A DNA stretch of 64,000 nucleotides from Streptomyces canus. GTDB lineage: Bacteria > Actinomycetota > Actinomycetes > Streptomycetales > Streptomycetaceae. The stretch lies in assembly GCF_030815415.1 (NCBI RefSeq), contig NZ_JAUSWW010000001.1, positions 8,060,001 through 8,124,000 on the forward strand. The letters run 5' to 3'. The notes under the pieces are model-generated. The model did not search any database and had not been told where the DNA came from. It saw only the letters and a list, made by a program, of their open reading frames with translations. A program made the position numbers and the translations under genes. Shown in pieces: positions 36,274 through 44,780 of this stretch; position 1 is the first letter of the stretch; every line of letters begins with the position of its first letter.

Positions 36274-37302
36274 GTGGCAGGCAAACCGGTCAGGCCCGTC
36301 AACGCCATCGACCAGACCCGGCGGATGCTCTCCCTGGTGACGTATCTGAAGGAGCGGCCCGGCGCCCGTGTCGAGGACGTCGCCCGCGCCTTCGGGATCA
36401 CCGAGGACGAGCTCGTCTCCGACCTCGATGTGCTGCCCATGTGCGGCACCAGCTTCCGCGGCGGCGACCTCCTCGACATCGACACCGACGGCGAGCGCAT
36501 CTGGTGGCACAACCCCGATGACGTCGCCGAGCCGCTGCGGCTCGCCGCCGACGAGGCCACCGCGCTGCTCGTCGCCGCCCGGGCCGTCTCGACCCTGCCC
36601 GGTCTGCGCGAGGGCGACCGGCAGGCGCTGCTGCGGGCCACGGCGAAGGTGGAGACCGCGGCGGGGGAGCAGGCGGGGGCCAGCTCCCGGCTGTCGGTGA
36701 CCTTCGAGTCCGAGGGCGGGGTCTTCGCCGACGTCGACCGTGCGATCTCCGAGCGGCGCCGGCTGTGGATCCGCTACTACTCACCCGCCCGCGACGAGGT
36801 CACCGAGCGGGAGATCGACCCGATCCGGCTGGTCAGCGTCGGTCACACCTACGTCGAGGCCTGGTGCCGCCGCTCCGAGGCGCGCCGCACCTTCCGGCTC
36901 GACCGGGTCGCCGAGATCAAGATCCTCGACGAGCCGTCCGCGCCGCCCGAGATAGAGCTGCGGGACCTCTCGCAGGCGCTGGTGCAGCCGGCCGCCGAGG
37001 ATCCGGAGGTCGTGGTCGAGGTGAGCCCGGGCGGGCGCTGGGTCGCCGAGTACTACCCGCACGACAGTGCGGATGAGCTCGCCGACGGCGGACTGCGTAT
37101 CACCCTGCGCACCCCCGATCCGACGTCCCTGCGGCGCCTGGCGCTGCGGCTCGGCCGCGACGGCCGTATCGTCTCGCCACCCGAGCTCGCCGACAGCGCC
37201 CGGCAGGCGGCCCGCGAGGCGCTGGCGGCGTACGACGGGGTCGAGACGCCGGGTTCACACCCAACTCACACGAACGACGACAGGCAGGAGCAGGAGCTTT
37301 GA
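36274..37302 (+). CDS. pafC: PafC, WYL-domain transcription factor
   Basis: A 342-residue partner of PafB. HTH region near residues 10-60 (MLSLVTYLKERPGARVEDVARAFGI) and WYL domain with RRLWIRYYSPARDEVTEREIDPIRLV. GTG start at 36274. Overlaps the next small gene by 4 bases (TTGA). PafBC binds a promoter motif in SOS-independent damage genes; such motifs could not be confirmed in this window. Confidence 0.92.
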   Translation: MAGKPVRPVNAIDQTRRMLSLVTYLKERPGARVEDVARAFGITEDELVSDLDVLPMCGTSFRGGDLLDIDTDGERIWWHNPDDVAEPLRLAADEATALLVAARAVSTLPGLREGDRQALLRATAKVETAAGEQAGASSRLSVTFESEGGVFADVDRAISERRRLWIRYYSPARDEVTEREIDPIRLVSVGHTYVEAWCRRSEARRTFRLDRVAEIKILDEPSAPPEIELRDLSQALVQPAAEDPEVVVEVSPGGRWVAEYYPHDSADELADGGLRITLRTPDPTSLRRLALRLGRDGRIVSPPELADSARQAAREALAAYDGVETPGSHPTHTNDDRQEQEL

Positions 37303-37592
37303 GCGAGTCGGCGATGTCTGGTGTGCAGGGGATGTCGGTGGCGTCCGCGTTCTCGGGAATGCGGAGCGTGTCCCCGACGGTGTTCCGGGCGGGCTGCCCG
37401 GACTGCCGCGGCCGGTTCGAGCTCGCCGCCGGGGCCCTGCGGCTGGTCGTCGGTGCCACCAGCAGGACCACGTTCTACTCGTTCACCTGCCCCGACTGCG
37501 CCGCCTCCGTCCGCAAGCCCGCGGGGGAGCGGATCGTCGAGCTGCTGACCGGGGGCGGGGTCAGCACCCTGCGGCTCCACTCCACCCTCTAG
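37299..37592 (+). CDS. small protein with two CPDC zinc-ribbon motifs
   Basis: A 97-residue hypothetical protein with CPDC at residues 33-36 and again at 65-68, spaced as expected for a four-cysteine zinc ribbon. The TTG start at 37299 overlaps the pafC stop and is preceded by GGAG; the next candidate starts would remove several residues without affecting the motifs. It is the third gene of a pafB-pafC operon by spacing. Function unknown; a nucleic-acid or protein-binding adapter is a guess. Confidence 0.75.
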   Translation: MSESAMSGVQGMSVASAFSGMRSVSPTVFRAGCPDCRGRFELAAGALRLVVGATSRTTFYSFTCPDCAASVRKPAGERIVELLTGGGVSTLRLHSTL

Positions 37593-37602
37593 GCTCGGCA
37601 CC

Positions 37603-37797
37603 ATGTTCTGGCCGATGTTCGCGATCGCTGTGGGTTTCCTGGGTCTCGTCGTGCTCGGCGTGCTCGCCGTGCGGGTGTTCCTCGAGGCGCAGCGGCTGGG
37701 ACGGCAGGTCGCGGAGTCGGCGCAGCGCCTCGGCAGGGCCGCGGAGGATCTGGAGCGGGCCGCAGTGAGCACCGCCCGCTCCGTGGACACGCTGTGA
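37603..37797 (+). CDS. small membrane protein, unknown
   Basis: A 64-residue protein: one N-terminal membrane segment (MFAIAVGFLGLVVLGVLAV) followed by an amphipathic helix (LEAQRLGRQVAESAQRLGRAAEDLERAA). It lies 10 bases after the zinc-ribbon gene. I do not recognise a family. It could anchor the zinc-ribbon protein or simply be cotranscribed. Confidence 0.65.
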   Translation: MFWPMFAIAVGFLGLVVLGVLAVRVFLEAQRLGRQVAESAQRLGRAAEDLERAAVSTARSVDTL

Positions 37798-37999
37798 GTC
37801 CCGCTGTGCACGGGATGTGAGTCCTGCGCCGGAAGCGTTTTGGGTCACTTCGCCCTGTCATCCCGAGGGGCCGGGCAGGTACGCTGCTGGTCGCGGACCG
37901 GAGAACGAGGCCCGGCTCGCGGACCGGGAGTACGCACGGGGATTGCCCCACGTTCACCCCTGAGCGTTACGATCGCTGACAACACGATCGTTCGGACAC

Positions 38000-38019
38000 C
38001 TGTCCGACCGGTCGGACAG
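38000..38019. promoter_or_regulatory. perfect 20-bp palindrome upstream of tatA
   Basis: CTGTCCGACC joined to GGTCGGACAG, symmetric without mismatch, 45 bp before tatA. A third half-site TCGGACA (37992-37998) makes a second palindrome with the left arm, 2-base spacer. Looks like a repressor or activator operator. Confidence 0.7.
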
Positions 38020-38063
38020 CTCAGCACCCCACCCCAGCCGCCTCGGTGAGAAGGTAAAGACTT

Positions 38064-38354
38064 ATGTTCGGAAGGCTCGGCGCCCCCGAGATCATTCTCA
38101 TCCTCGTCGTCATCATCCTGCTGTTCGGCGCGAAGAAGCTTCCCGACATGGCGCGCTCGCTCGGCAAGTCCGCCCGCATCCTCAAGAGCGAGGCGAAGGC
38201 GATGAAGTCCGAGGGCCAGGACAACGCGACCGCCGCGTCCGCCCCGCCCCAGGACGACCAGCAGCCCCAGTCCCAGCGCACCATCCAGGCCGCCCCCGGC
38301 GATGTGACCAGCTCCCGCCCGGTCACCGAGCCGACGGACACGACCAAGCGCTGA
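38064..38354 (+). CDS. tatA: Sec-independent twin-arginine translocase subunit TatA
   Basis: A 96-residue protein with one N-terminal membrane helix (GAPEIILILVVIILLFGAKKLP) ending in the FGAKKLPD motif typical of TatA, then an amphipathic helix and an acidic, polar C-tail. ATG at 38064. TatC follows 47 bases later, so the two form the core translocase that exports folded twin-arginine proteins. A palindromic operator candidate lies upstream. Confidence 0.95.
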   Translation: MFGRLGAPEIILILVVIILLFGAKKLPDMARSLGKSARILKSEAKAMKSEGQDNATAASAPPQDDQQPQSQRTIQAAPGDVTSSRPVTEPTDTTKR

Positions 38355-38401
38355 CGCAGGGCCGGTGACCTCCGGCCCGCTGCACGAGATGGGAACGTGG
38401 G

Positions 38402-39355
38402 TTGCTGAAGTCTGCCCGCAATGAGGAGAAGGATCCCGAGGGGCGGATGCCCCTTGCGGATCACCTTCGTGAACTCCGCAACCGGCTTGTGAAGAGCGTG
38501 CTGGCGATCATCGTCGGGATGATCATCGCGGTCTTCTTCTACAAGGACATCATGGAGTTCTTCACGAACCCCATCCTTGACTCCGTCGGATGCAAGTACA
38601 GGTTCACGGAGCTGGCGCAGAATCCTGATAGCAAGCAGTGCGCGCGCATCGTGCAGAACGGCTTGCTCAGTCCGTTCACGCTGGCTCTGACGGTGTCGAT
38701 GTCGACCGGCATCGTGCTGTCGGCCCCTGTGTGGCTCTACCAGCTCTGGGCTTTCGTGGCGCCTGGTCTGCACGGTAACGAGAAGAAGTACGCGCTCGGC
38801 TTCGTCGCCGCCGGCTTCCCTCTCTTCGTCACTGGCGGCTACTTCGCTTACTGGACGCTGCCCAAGATGGCGTCGGTGATGCTGGAGTTCTCGATCATCG
38901 GCAGCGACAATCAGCTGCCTCTCGATGACTTGTTGCAGCTCATTATGCGGATGATCATCGTCTTCGGGCTCTCCTTCGAACTTCCCCTGCTGCTGGTCAT
39001 GCTCAACTTCGGCGGCGTCCTCTCGGGGCGCCGGATGGCGGGCTGGTGGCGGGCCATGGTGATGGGCATCACCCTTTTCGCGGCGATCGCAACGCCGAGC
39101 ACCGACCCCATCTCCATGCTGGCGCTGGCAGGACCCATCTGGATCCTGTACTTCATTGCCACGGGTGTGGCCCTGATGAACGACCGCCGTCGTGCCCGCC
39201 GCGATGCCGAGGGACCCGCCGACGACGAGGCGTCCGACCTCGATCTGACCCCCGAAGACGTTGGCGAGGTTGTGCCGGTGTCGGCGAGCCGGGTCCTGCC
39301 GGAGAAGACCGATCGAGACAACGACCGGGTTAACGGCTACGACGACGTCACGTGA
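38402..39355 (+). CDS. tatC: Sec-independent twin-arginine translocase subunit TatC
   Basis: A 317-residue multi-spanning protein with six predicted membrane helices; LADHLRELRNRLVKS is the family N-terminal motif and FGLSFELPLLL is typical. It recognises twin-arginine signal peptides. TTG at 38402 is chosen; it fits the known Streptomyces N-terminus MLKSARNEEKDPEGRMPL. A strong terminator follows. Confidence 0.94.
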   Translation: MLKSARNEEKDPEGRMPLADHLRELRNRLVKSVLAIIVGMIIAVFFYKDIMEFFTNPILDSVGCKYRFTELAQNPDSKQCARIVQNGLLSPFTLALTVSMSTGIVLSAPVWLYQLWAFVAPGLHGNEKKYALGFVAAGFPLFVTGGYFAYWTLPKMASVMLEFSIIGSDNQLPLDDLLQLIMRMIIVFGLSFELPLLLVMLNFGGVLSGRRMAGWWRAMVMGITLFAAIATPSTDPISMLALAGPIWILYFIATGVALMNDRRRARRDAEGPADDEASDLDLTPEDVGEVVPVSASRVLPEKTDRDNDRVNGYDDVT

Positions 39356-39369
39356 GAGCTGCGTCACGC

Positions 39370-39410
39370 GCGAGTGGGGCCCGTCCCGATGAGGGACGGG
39401 CCCCACTCGC
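39370..39410 (+). terminator. terminator after tatC
   Basis: 18-bp perfect stem starting GCGAGTGGGGCCC at 39370 and completed at 39393-39410; loop GATGA; 14 bases after the tatC stop. Confidence 0.9.
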
Positions 39411-39485
39411 ATCTCCTCCTCGGCGGTCAGTCGATCGCAAGGTGACGGAGAGTGGATATGGAGTTGACGTGTCGCACATCAAGCG

Positions 39486-39525
39486 TCCATGATCGTACAT
39501 AATCGTTCATGAAGCCTCATGAAAA
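39486..39525 (+). repeat. four-unit 10-bp tandem repeat upstream of a secreted protein gene
   Basis: Units TCCATGATCG, TACATAATCG, TTCATGAAGC and CTCATGAAAA, with CAT(G/A)A at exactly 10-bp intervals (39488, 39498, 39508, 39518). TTGACG (39464-39469) sits just upstream and CATGAT overlaps unit 1 at a plausible -10 spacing (18 bp). Helical-turn spacing suggests cooperative regulator binding. Confidence 0.7.
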
Positions 39526-39584
39526 CAATGTCGGCGTGTGGATTCGTGGGCACTTCTGTTGTTCTGTGGGAGGGGATCACCTAT

Positions 39585-40052
39585 ATGCGCGGTGTGACAA
39601 AGACAGCTCTGGGCGCGGTTGCCACCGGAGTGCTCGTTCTAGCGATGAGCAACCCGGCGGCTGCGGCGGACGAGTCGGACACGGGGGTCGCCAGCAGCGC
39701 TCCGACCAGCGGTACCTGTGTCACCGAGATCCAGGGCGCCAGGGCCTGCTTCAAGCCCGACGGCGATGTCATCTACGCCAAGGACACATCCTTGGACGGC
39801 TGGTCCGTCTACGCGTCCTGGGAGAACCAGCTCCGTGACAGCAGCGGCACGTGGAAGACCTACCGCACCGGCAAGTGCTGGAACAACCGGGGCGAGGGCG
39901 ACTGGGTCTCCTGCAACAAGGAATTCTACGAGAACAGCACGTCGCCCAACGCCCTCGGCGGCACCGGCAGCCGCATCATTCTCGCGGCCTGTGTCGACGA
40001 CTTGGGTGACGACACCTGCTACTGGGGCGGGCCGATCTACAACAGTAACTGA
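39585..40052 (+). CDS. small secreted cysteine-rich protein
   Basis: A 155-residue protein with a signal peptide (MRGVTKTALGAVATGVLVLAMSNPAAAA) and six cysteines in the mature part, enough for three disulfides. GGGAGGGG ribosome-binding site lies 9 bases upstream of the ATG at 39585. Sequence features are ordinary for an exported, folded protein; I recognise no family. Downstream is a very long hairpin. The 10-bp repeats in its upstream region suggest regulated expression. Aromatic-rich (W and Y abundant), as in carbohydrate- or envelope-binding secreted proteins, but this is a guess. Confidence 0.8.
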   Translation: MRGVTKTALGAVATGVLVLAMSNPAAAADESDTGVASSAPTSGTCVTEIQGARACFKPDGDVIYAKDTSLDGWSVYASWENQLRDSSGTWKTYRTGKCWNNRGEGDWVSCNKEFYENSTSPNALGGTGSRIILAACVDDLGDDTCYWGGPIYNSN

Positions 40053-40082
40053 CCCCGTCACGGCAGGAGCCTCGTAGGGGGC

Positions 40083-40149
40083 GTGCTCGGAGCGAGGTTG
40101 CGGCCGGTACCACCCCACGGTGGTACCGGCCGCACCTCGCTCCGAGCAC
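40083..40149. terminator. very long hairpin between the secreted protein gene and the helicase
   Basis: A stem of about 31 bp: left arm 40083-40114 starts GTGCTCGGAGCGAGG, right arm 40119-40149 is its complement with a single-base bulge; loop CCAC. No T-run, as is common for Streptomyces terminators. It is 30 bases after the secreted protein stop. Confidence 0.85.
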
Positions 40150-40208
40150 GGGGGATCCGGATAATGATCGTCCTGTTGTCAGTGCGGCCCGGTACGCTCG
40201 AAAGCACG

Positions 40209-43025
40209 ATGACAGAGGACCTCTCACCGGCCGAGCGGTACGCGGCCGCGCGCGTGCGCGCTGCCGAGCAGGCCACCGCGCTCGCCGACTTCCGCGAGAT
40301 GTACGACTTCGGCCTCGACCCCTTCCAGATCGAGGCCTGTCAGGCGCTCGAGACGGGGAAGGGCGTGCTGGTGGCCGCCCCCACCGGTTCGGGCAAGACG
40401 ATCGTGGGCGAGTTCGCCGTCCACCTCGCCCTGCAACAAGGCAAGAAGTGCTTCTACACGACACCCATCAAGGCGCTGTCGAACCAGAAGTACGCCGACC
40501 TGTCGCGTCGTTACGGCGCCGACAAGGTCGGTCTGCTCACCGGCGACAACAGCGTCAACTCCGACGCCCCGGTGGTCGTGATGACCACCGAGGTGCTGCG
40601 CAACATGCTGTACGCGGGTTCGCAGACCCTGCTCGGGCTCGGGTACGTGGTCATGGACGAGGTGCACTACCTCTCCGACCGCTTCCGCGGTGCCGTCTGG
40701 GAGGAGGTGATCATCCACCTCCCGGAGTCGGTCACCCTGGTCTCCCTCTCGGCGACCGTGTCCAACGCCGAGGAGTTCGGCGACTGGCTCGACACCGTCC
40801 GGGGCGACACCGAGGTGATCGTCTCCGAGCACCGGCCCGTGCCGCTGTTCCAGCACGTGCTCGCTGGGCGGCGGATGTACGACCTGTTCGAGGAGGGCGA
40901 GGGCCAGAAGAAGGCCGTCAACCCCGACCTCACGCGGCTGGCCCGGATGGAGGCGCAGCGCCCCTCCTACCAGGACCGCAGACGCGGCCGTGCGATGCGC
41001 GAGGCCGACCGGGAGCGGGAGCGCAGACAGCGCTCGCGGGTGTGGACCCCGGGGCGTCCCGAGGTCATCGAGCGGCTCGACTCCGAAGGGCTGCTGCCGG
41101 CGATCACCTTCATCTTCAGCCGGGCCGCCTGTGAGGCCGCCGTACAGCAGTGTCTGTACGCCGGTCTGCGGCTCAACGACGACGAGGCGCGGGGCAGGGT
41201 GCGTGCTCTCGTCGAGGAGCGCACCGCCGCCATTCCGACCGAGGATCTGCACGTCCTGGGCTACTACGAGTGGCTGGAGGGCCTGGAGCGCGGCATCGCG
41301 GCCCACCACGCGGGCATGCTGCCGACCTTCAAGGAGGTCGTCGAGGAACTGTTCGTCCGGGGCCTGGTGAAGGCCGTGTTCGCCACCGAGACGCTCGCGC
41401 TGGGCATCAACATGCCCGCGCGGTCGGTGGTGTTGGAGAAGCTCGTCAAGTGGAACGGCGAGCAGCACGCGGACATCACGCCGGGCGAGTACACGCAGTT
41501 GACCGGGCGTGCCGGGCGGCGCGGTATCGATGTCGAGGGCCATGCCGTCGTGCTGTGGCAGCGCGGGAGCAGCCCTGAGCATCTGGCAGGGCTCGCGGGC
41601 ACGCGTACGTATCCGCTGCGGTCCAGCTTCAAGCCGTCGTACAACATGGCGGTCAACCTCGTCGAGCAGTTCGGCCGGCACCGCTCGCGTGAGCTCCTCG
41701 AGACGTCCTTCGCGCAGTTCCAGGCCGACAAGTCGGTCGTGGGGATCTCGCGGCAGGTGCAGCGCAACGAAGAGGGGCTCGAGGGCTACAAGGAGTCCAT
41801 GACCTGCCACCTCGGCGACTTCGAGGAGTACGCGCGACTGCGGCGCGAGCTGAAGGACCGCGAGACCGAGCTGGCCCGGCAGGGCGCCAACGAGCGGCGG
41901 GCCGAGGCGGCCGTCGCGCTGGAGAAGCTCAAGCCGGGTGACGTCATCCATGTGCCGGCGGGCAAATACGCCGGGCTGGCCCTGGTGCTGGACCCGGGGC
42001 TGCCCGCCGGGCGGTCCAACGGGCATCGAGGGTTCGAGCACCACGACGGGCCGCGCCCGCTGGTGCTGACCGCCGAGCGGCAGGTCAAGCGGCTCGCCTC
42101 GATGGACTTCCCGGTGCCCGTCGAGGCGTTGGAGCGGATGCGGATCCCGAAGTCCTTCAACCCGCGCTCCCCGCAGTCGCGTCGGGACCTCGCCTCCGCA
42201 CTGCGCACCAAGGCGGGGCACATTCCGCCGGAGCGGGCTCGCAAGAAGCGGGCGCAGGCCGCGGACGACCGAGAGATCGCCCGGTTGCGGATGGCTATTC
42301 GGGCCCATGCGTGCCACGGGTGCGACGAGCGTGAGGACCACGCTCGGTGGGCCGAGCGCTACCACCGGTTGCTGCGGGACACCTCGCAGCTGGAGCGGCG
42401 TATCGAGGGCCGTACCAACACCATCGCGCGGACCTTCGACCGGATCGTGGCGCTGCTGACCGAGCTGGACTATCTGCGGGGCGACGAGGTCACCGAGCAC
42501 GGGAAGCGGCTGGCGCGGCTCTACGGCGAGCTCGATCTGCTGGCCAGTGAGTGTCTGCGGGCCGGAGTGTGGGAGGGGCTCTCCCCCGCTGAACTCGCGG
42601 CGTGTGTCTCCGCGTTGGTGTACGAGGCGCGGGTCGGTGACGATGCGATGGCGCCCAAGTTGCCGACGGGTAAGGCGAAGGCCGCGCTCGGCGAGATGGT
42701 GCGGATCTGGGGGCGGCTCGATGCGCTGGAGGAGGACTTCCGGATCAGGCAGACCGAGGGTGTGGGGCAGCGGGAGCCCGATCTCGGGTTTGCCTGGGCC
42801 GCGTACATGTGGGCTTCCGGGAAGGGGCTCGACGAGGTGCTGCGTGAGGCGGAGATGCCGGCGGGGGACTTCGTGCGGTGGTGCAAGCAGGTGATCGATG
42901 TGCTGGGGCAGATCTCGGCCGCGGCGCCGGTTTCCGGTGGGAAGGGGTCCACGGTCGCGAAGAACGCGCGTAAGGCGGTTGATGAGTTGCTGCGGGGGGT
43001 TGTCGCCTACTCGTCGGTGGGGTGA
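40209..43025 (+). CDS. helY: Mtr4/Ski2-like superfamily 2 RNA helicase (HelY family)
   Basis: A 938-residue DExH helicase. Walker A APTGSGKT at about residue 57-64, DEVH box at 150-153, motif III SLSATVSN, motif VI QLTGRAGRRGID. The C-terminal part contains the long Ski2-like insertion and terminal helical domain. Family members act in RNA processing or decay. ATG at 40209 (after GCACG) is chosen; the open frame upstream starts inside the hairpin. It is one of several core genes that accompany tatAC in actinobacteria. Confidence 0.9.
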   Translation: MTEDLSPAERYAAARVRAAEQATALADFREMYDFGLDPFQIEACQALETGKGVLVAAPTGSGKTIVGEFAVHLALQQGKKCFYTTPIKALSNQKYADLSRRYGADKVGLLTGDNSVNSDAPVVVMTTEVLRNMLYAGSQTLLGLGYVVMDEVHYLSDRFRGAVWEEVIIHLPESVTLVSLSATVSNAEEFGDWLDTVRGDTEVIVSEHRPVPLFQHVLAGRRMYDLFEEGEGQKKAVNPDLTRLARMEAQRPSYQDRRRGRAMREADRERERRQRSRVWTPGRPEVIERLDSEGLLPAITFIFSRAACEAAVQQCLYAGLRLNDDEARGRVRALVEERTAAIPTEDLHVLGYYEWLEGLERGIAAHHAGMLPTFKEVVEELFVRGLVKAVFATETLALGINMPARSVVLEKLVKWNGEQHADITPGEYTQLTGRAGRRGIDVEGHAVVLWQRGSSPEHLAGLAGTRTYPLRSSFKPSYNMAVNLVEQFGRHRSRELLETSFAQFQADKSVVGISRQVQRNEEGLEGYKESMTCHLGDFEEYARLRRELKDRETELARQGANERRAEAAVALEKLKPGDVIHVPAGKYAGLALVLDPGLPAGRSNGHRGFEHHDGPRPLVLTAERQVKRLASMDFPVPVEALERMRIPKSFNPRSPQSRRDLASALRTKAGHIPPERARKKRAQAADDREIARLRMAIRAHACHGCDEREDHARWAERYHRLLRDTSQLERRIEGRTNTIARTFDRIVALLTELDYLRGDEVTEHGKRLARLYGELDLLASECLRAGVWEGLSPAELAACVSALVYEARVGDDAMAPKLPTGKAKAALGEMVRIWGRLDALEEDFRIRQTEGVGQREPDLGFAWAAYMWASGKGLDEVLREAEMPAGDFVRWCKQVIDVLGQISAAAPVSGGKGSTVAKNARKAVDELLRGVVAYSSVG

Positions 43026-43073
43026 CGGGTGCGTTGGCGGGTGCGGGGTGACTGTGGCTGGTCGCGCCCACGC

Positions 43074-43108
43074 GGCGGAGCCGCACATCGATACAGCCCC
43101 GCGCCCCT
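43074..43108 (-). repeat. dispersed 35-bp intergenic repeat, copy 2
   Basis: Identical (35/35) but inverted relative to 3964-3998. It lies between the helicase stop and the stop of the convergent amidohydrolase gene. The hairpin GCGCCCCT / AGGGGCGC at 43101-43118 overlaps its end and could terminate transcription. Confidence 0.8.
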
Positions 43109-43122
43109 GAAGGGGCGCTGCC

Positions 43123-44769
43123 CTACTCGGCGTTCACATATGACCGCCAACTGCCGTATGACGTGATGTCCTCGGCGTCCTTCAGTGCGCTTGGTTCGCA
43201 CAGGAAGCCGGGGACCGTGGATCCGTCTGCCAGTTGCACGCTGCCCAGGGTCATCGGGCGGGGGAGTGCGGCCAGTAGGCGGCCCAGGCCCTCTGCCGGT
43301 AGGCGCCACACCTCTGCCTCGACCGCGGCCCCGCCCTCACCGACATGCACCAGGCCCGGCTTCGGTGGGTTCGTGTGCAGTGCGTGCAGGCGGTAGACGG
43401 GGGCCGTCGTGGTCGTGCGGTCCAGGCGGGCGCCCAGGGCCAGGAGTTGGGGGTTCAGTGGCTGGCCCGAGAGGTGGGCGCCTACCACGGCCAGTCGTGT
43501 CTCGGGCTGGAGCAGTGCGGCGATCCGTGTCAGTCGCTCGTCCGTGAACGCCGGGCCGATCAGCATCACGCCGAAGGGGAGCCCGGTCACCTCGCCCGCC
43601 GGGACGGCCACCGCCGCCAGGTCGAAGAGGTTGGTGGAGTTGGTGAAGCGGCCGAGGCGGGCGTTGGCGCCCAGGGGGTCGGCGGCGACCTCGGCGAGGG
43701 TGGGGTGGCCCGGCGTGGTGGGCAGCAACAGGGCGTCCGCGTCGGCGAGTTCGGCCTCGGCCCGGGCCCTCAGGGCCGCGAGCCGGTCCTGGTCGGCGTA
43801 GAGCTGGTGAGCCGGAATGTCGCGGGCGTGGCTGATGATACCGGCGACGGTGGGGTCCAGGCCGGCGCCGCCCTCCGAGGTCAGCTTGTCGACAAAGCTC
43901 CCCACCGCGGTGTAGCGCTCGGCGACGAAGGCGCCCTCGTAGAGCATCGCGGCGGCTTCGGTGAAGGGGGCGAGGTCGATGGGGTGGATCGACGCGCCGG
44001 CCGTGATGAGCTGCTCCACCGCTGCCTCGTACGCCTCCGCCCAGCCCTCGTCCAGCTCGCCGAGCTGGTCGCGCGGCGGAACCGCGACGCGCCACGGTCC
44101 CGGCTTGCGCTGGGGAAGCGGGGGGAGGTCGCGGTCCGGCGGCGAGGTCATGAACGACAGTGCCTGTTCGGCTTCCGGGAGGGTGCGGGCGAAGACCGTC
44201 ACGCAGTCGATGGAGGCGCAGGCCGGGACGACACCGGCCGTCGGGACCAGGCCCCGGGTGGGCTTGAGGCCGACGATGCCGTTGAAGGCGGCCGGCACCC
44301 GGCCCGAGCCCGCGGTGTCGGTGCCGAGGGCCAGGTCGACGATGCCGAGGGCCACCGCGACGGCCGAGCCGGAGCTGGAACCGCCGCTGATGCGGGCCGG
44401 GTCGTGGGCGTTGCGTACCGCGCCGTGCGGGGAGCGGGTGCCGACCAGGCCGGTCGCGAACTGGTCCAGGTTCGTGGTGCCCAGGACGATCGCGCCCGCC
44501 GCCCTCAGCCGGGCCACCGCCGGTGCGTCGGCCTCGGGGTGGTAGGCGTACGCCGGACAGCCCGCGGTCGTGGGCAGCCCCGCGACGTCGATGTTGCCCT
44601 TGGCGGCGAGGAGACGACCGGCCAGCGGGAGGTGCTCACCGGCGGCCACGCGTGCGGCCAGGGCGTGTGCCTCCGCCTCGATCTCGTCCTGTGGGCGCAG
44701 GTCGATCCAGATCTCGGGGCGGTCCACCGCCTCGATGCGTGCGTAGGCGGCTCGGACTCTGGACAGCAT
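43123..44769 (-). CDS. atzF: allophanate hydrolase
   Basis: A 548-residue amidase-signature enzyme. Lys57 (AAKGNID), GGSSSGSA at 129-136 and the catalytic Ser in the TDTAGSGR segment form the Ser-Ser-Lys triad; the C-terminal about 130 residues form the AtzF/DUR1-type domain. It hydrolyses allophanate to two ammonia and two carbon dioxide. A GAGGAA ribosome-binding site precedes the ATG. It is the last gene of the four-gene carboxylase operon, starting 11 bases after the carboxylase stop. Confidence 0.93.
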   Translation of the reverse strand: MLSRVRAAYARIEAVDRPEIWIDLRPQDEIEAEAHALAARVAAGEHLPLAGRLLAAKGNIDVAGLPTTAGCPAYAYHPEADAPAVARLRAAGAIVLGTTNLDQFATGLVGTRSPHGAVRNAHDPARISGGSSSGSAVAVALGIVDLALGTDTAGSGRVPAAFNGIVGLKPTRGLVPTAGVVPACASIDCVTVFARTLPEAEQALSFMTSPPDRDLPPLPQRKPGPWRVAVPPRDQLGELDEGWAEAYEAAVEQLITAGASIHPIDLAPFTEAAAMLYEGAFVAERYTAVGSFVDKLTSEGGAGLDPTVAGIISHARDIPAHQLYADQDRLAALRARAEAELADADALLLPTTPGHPTLAEVAADPLGANARLGRFTNSTNLFDLAAVAVPAGEVTGLPFGVMLIGPAFTDERLTRIAALLQPETRLAVVGAHLSGQPLNPQLLALGARLDRTTTTAPVYRLHALHTNPPKPGLVHVGEGGAAVEAEVWRLPAEGLGRLLAALPRPMTLGSVQLADGSTVPGFLCEPSALKDAEDITSYGSWRSYVNAE

Positions 44770-44780
44770 GGGTTCCTCTT

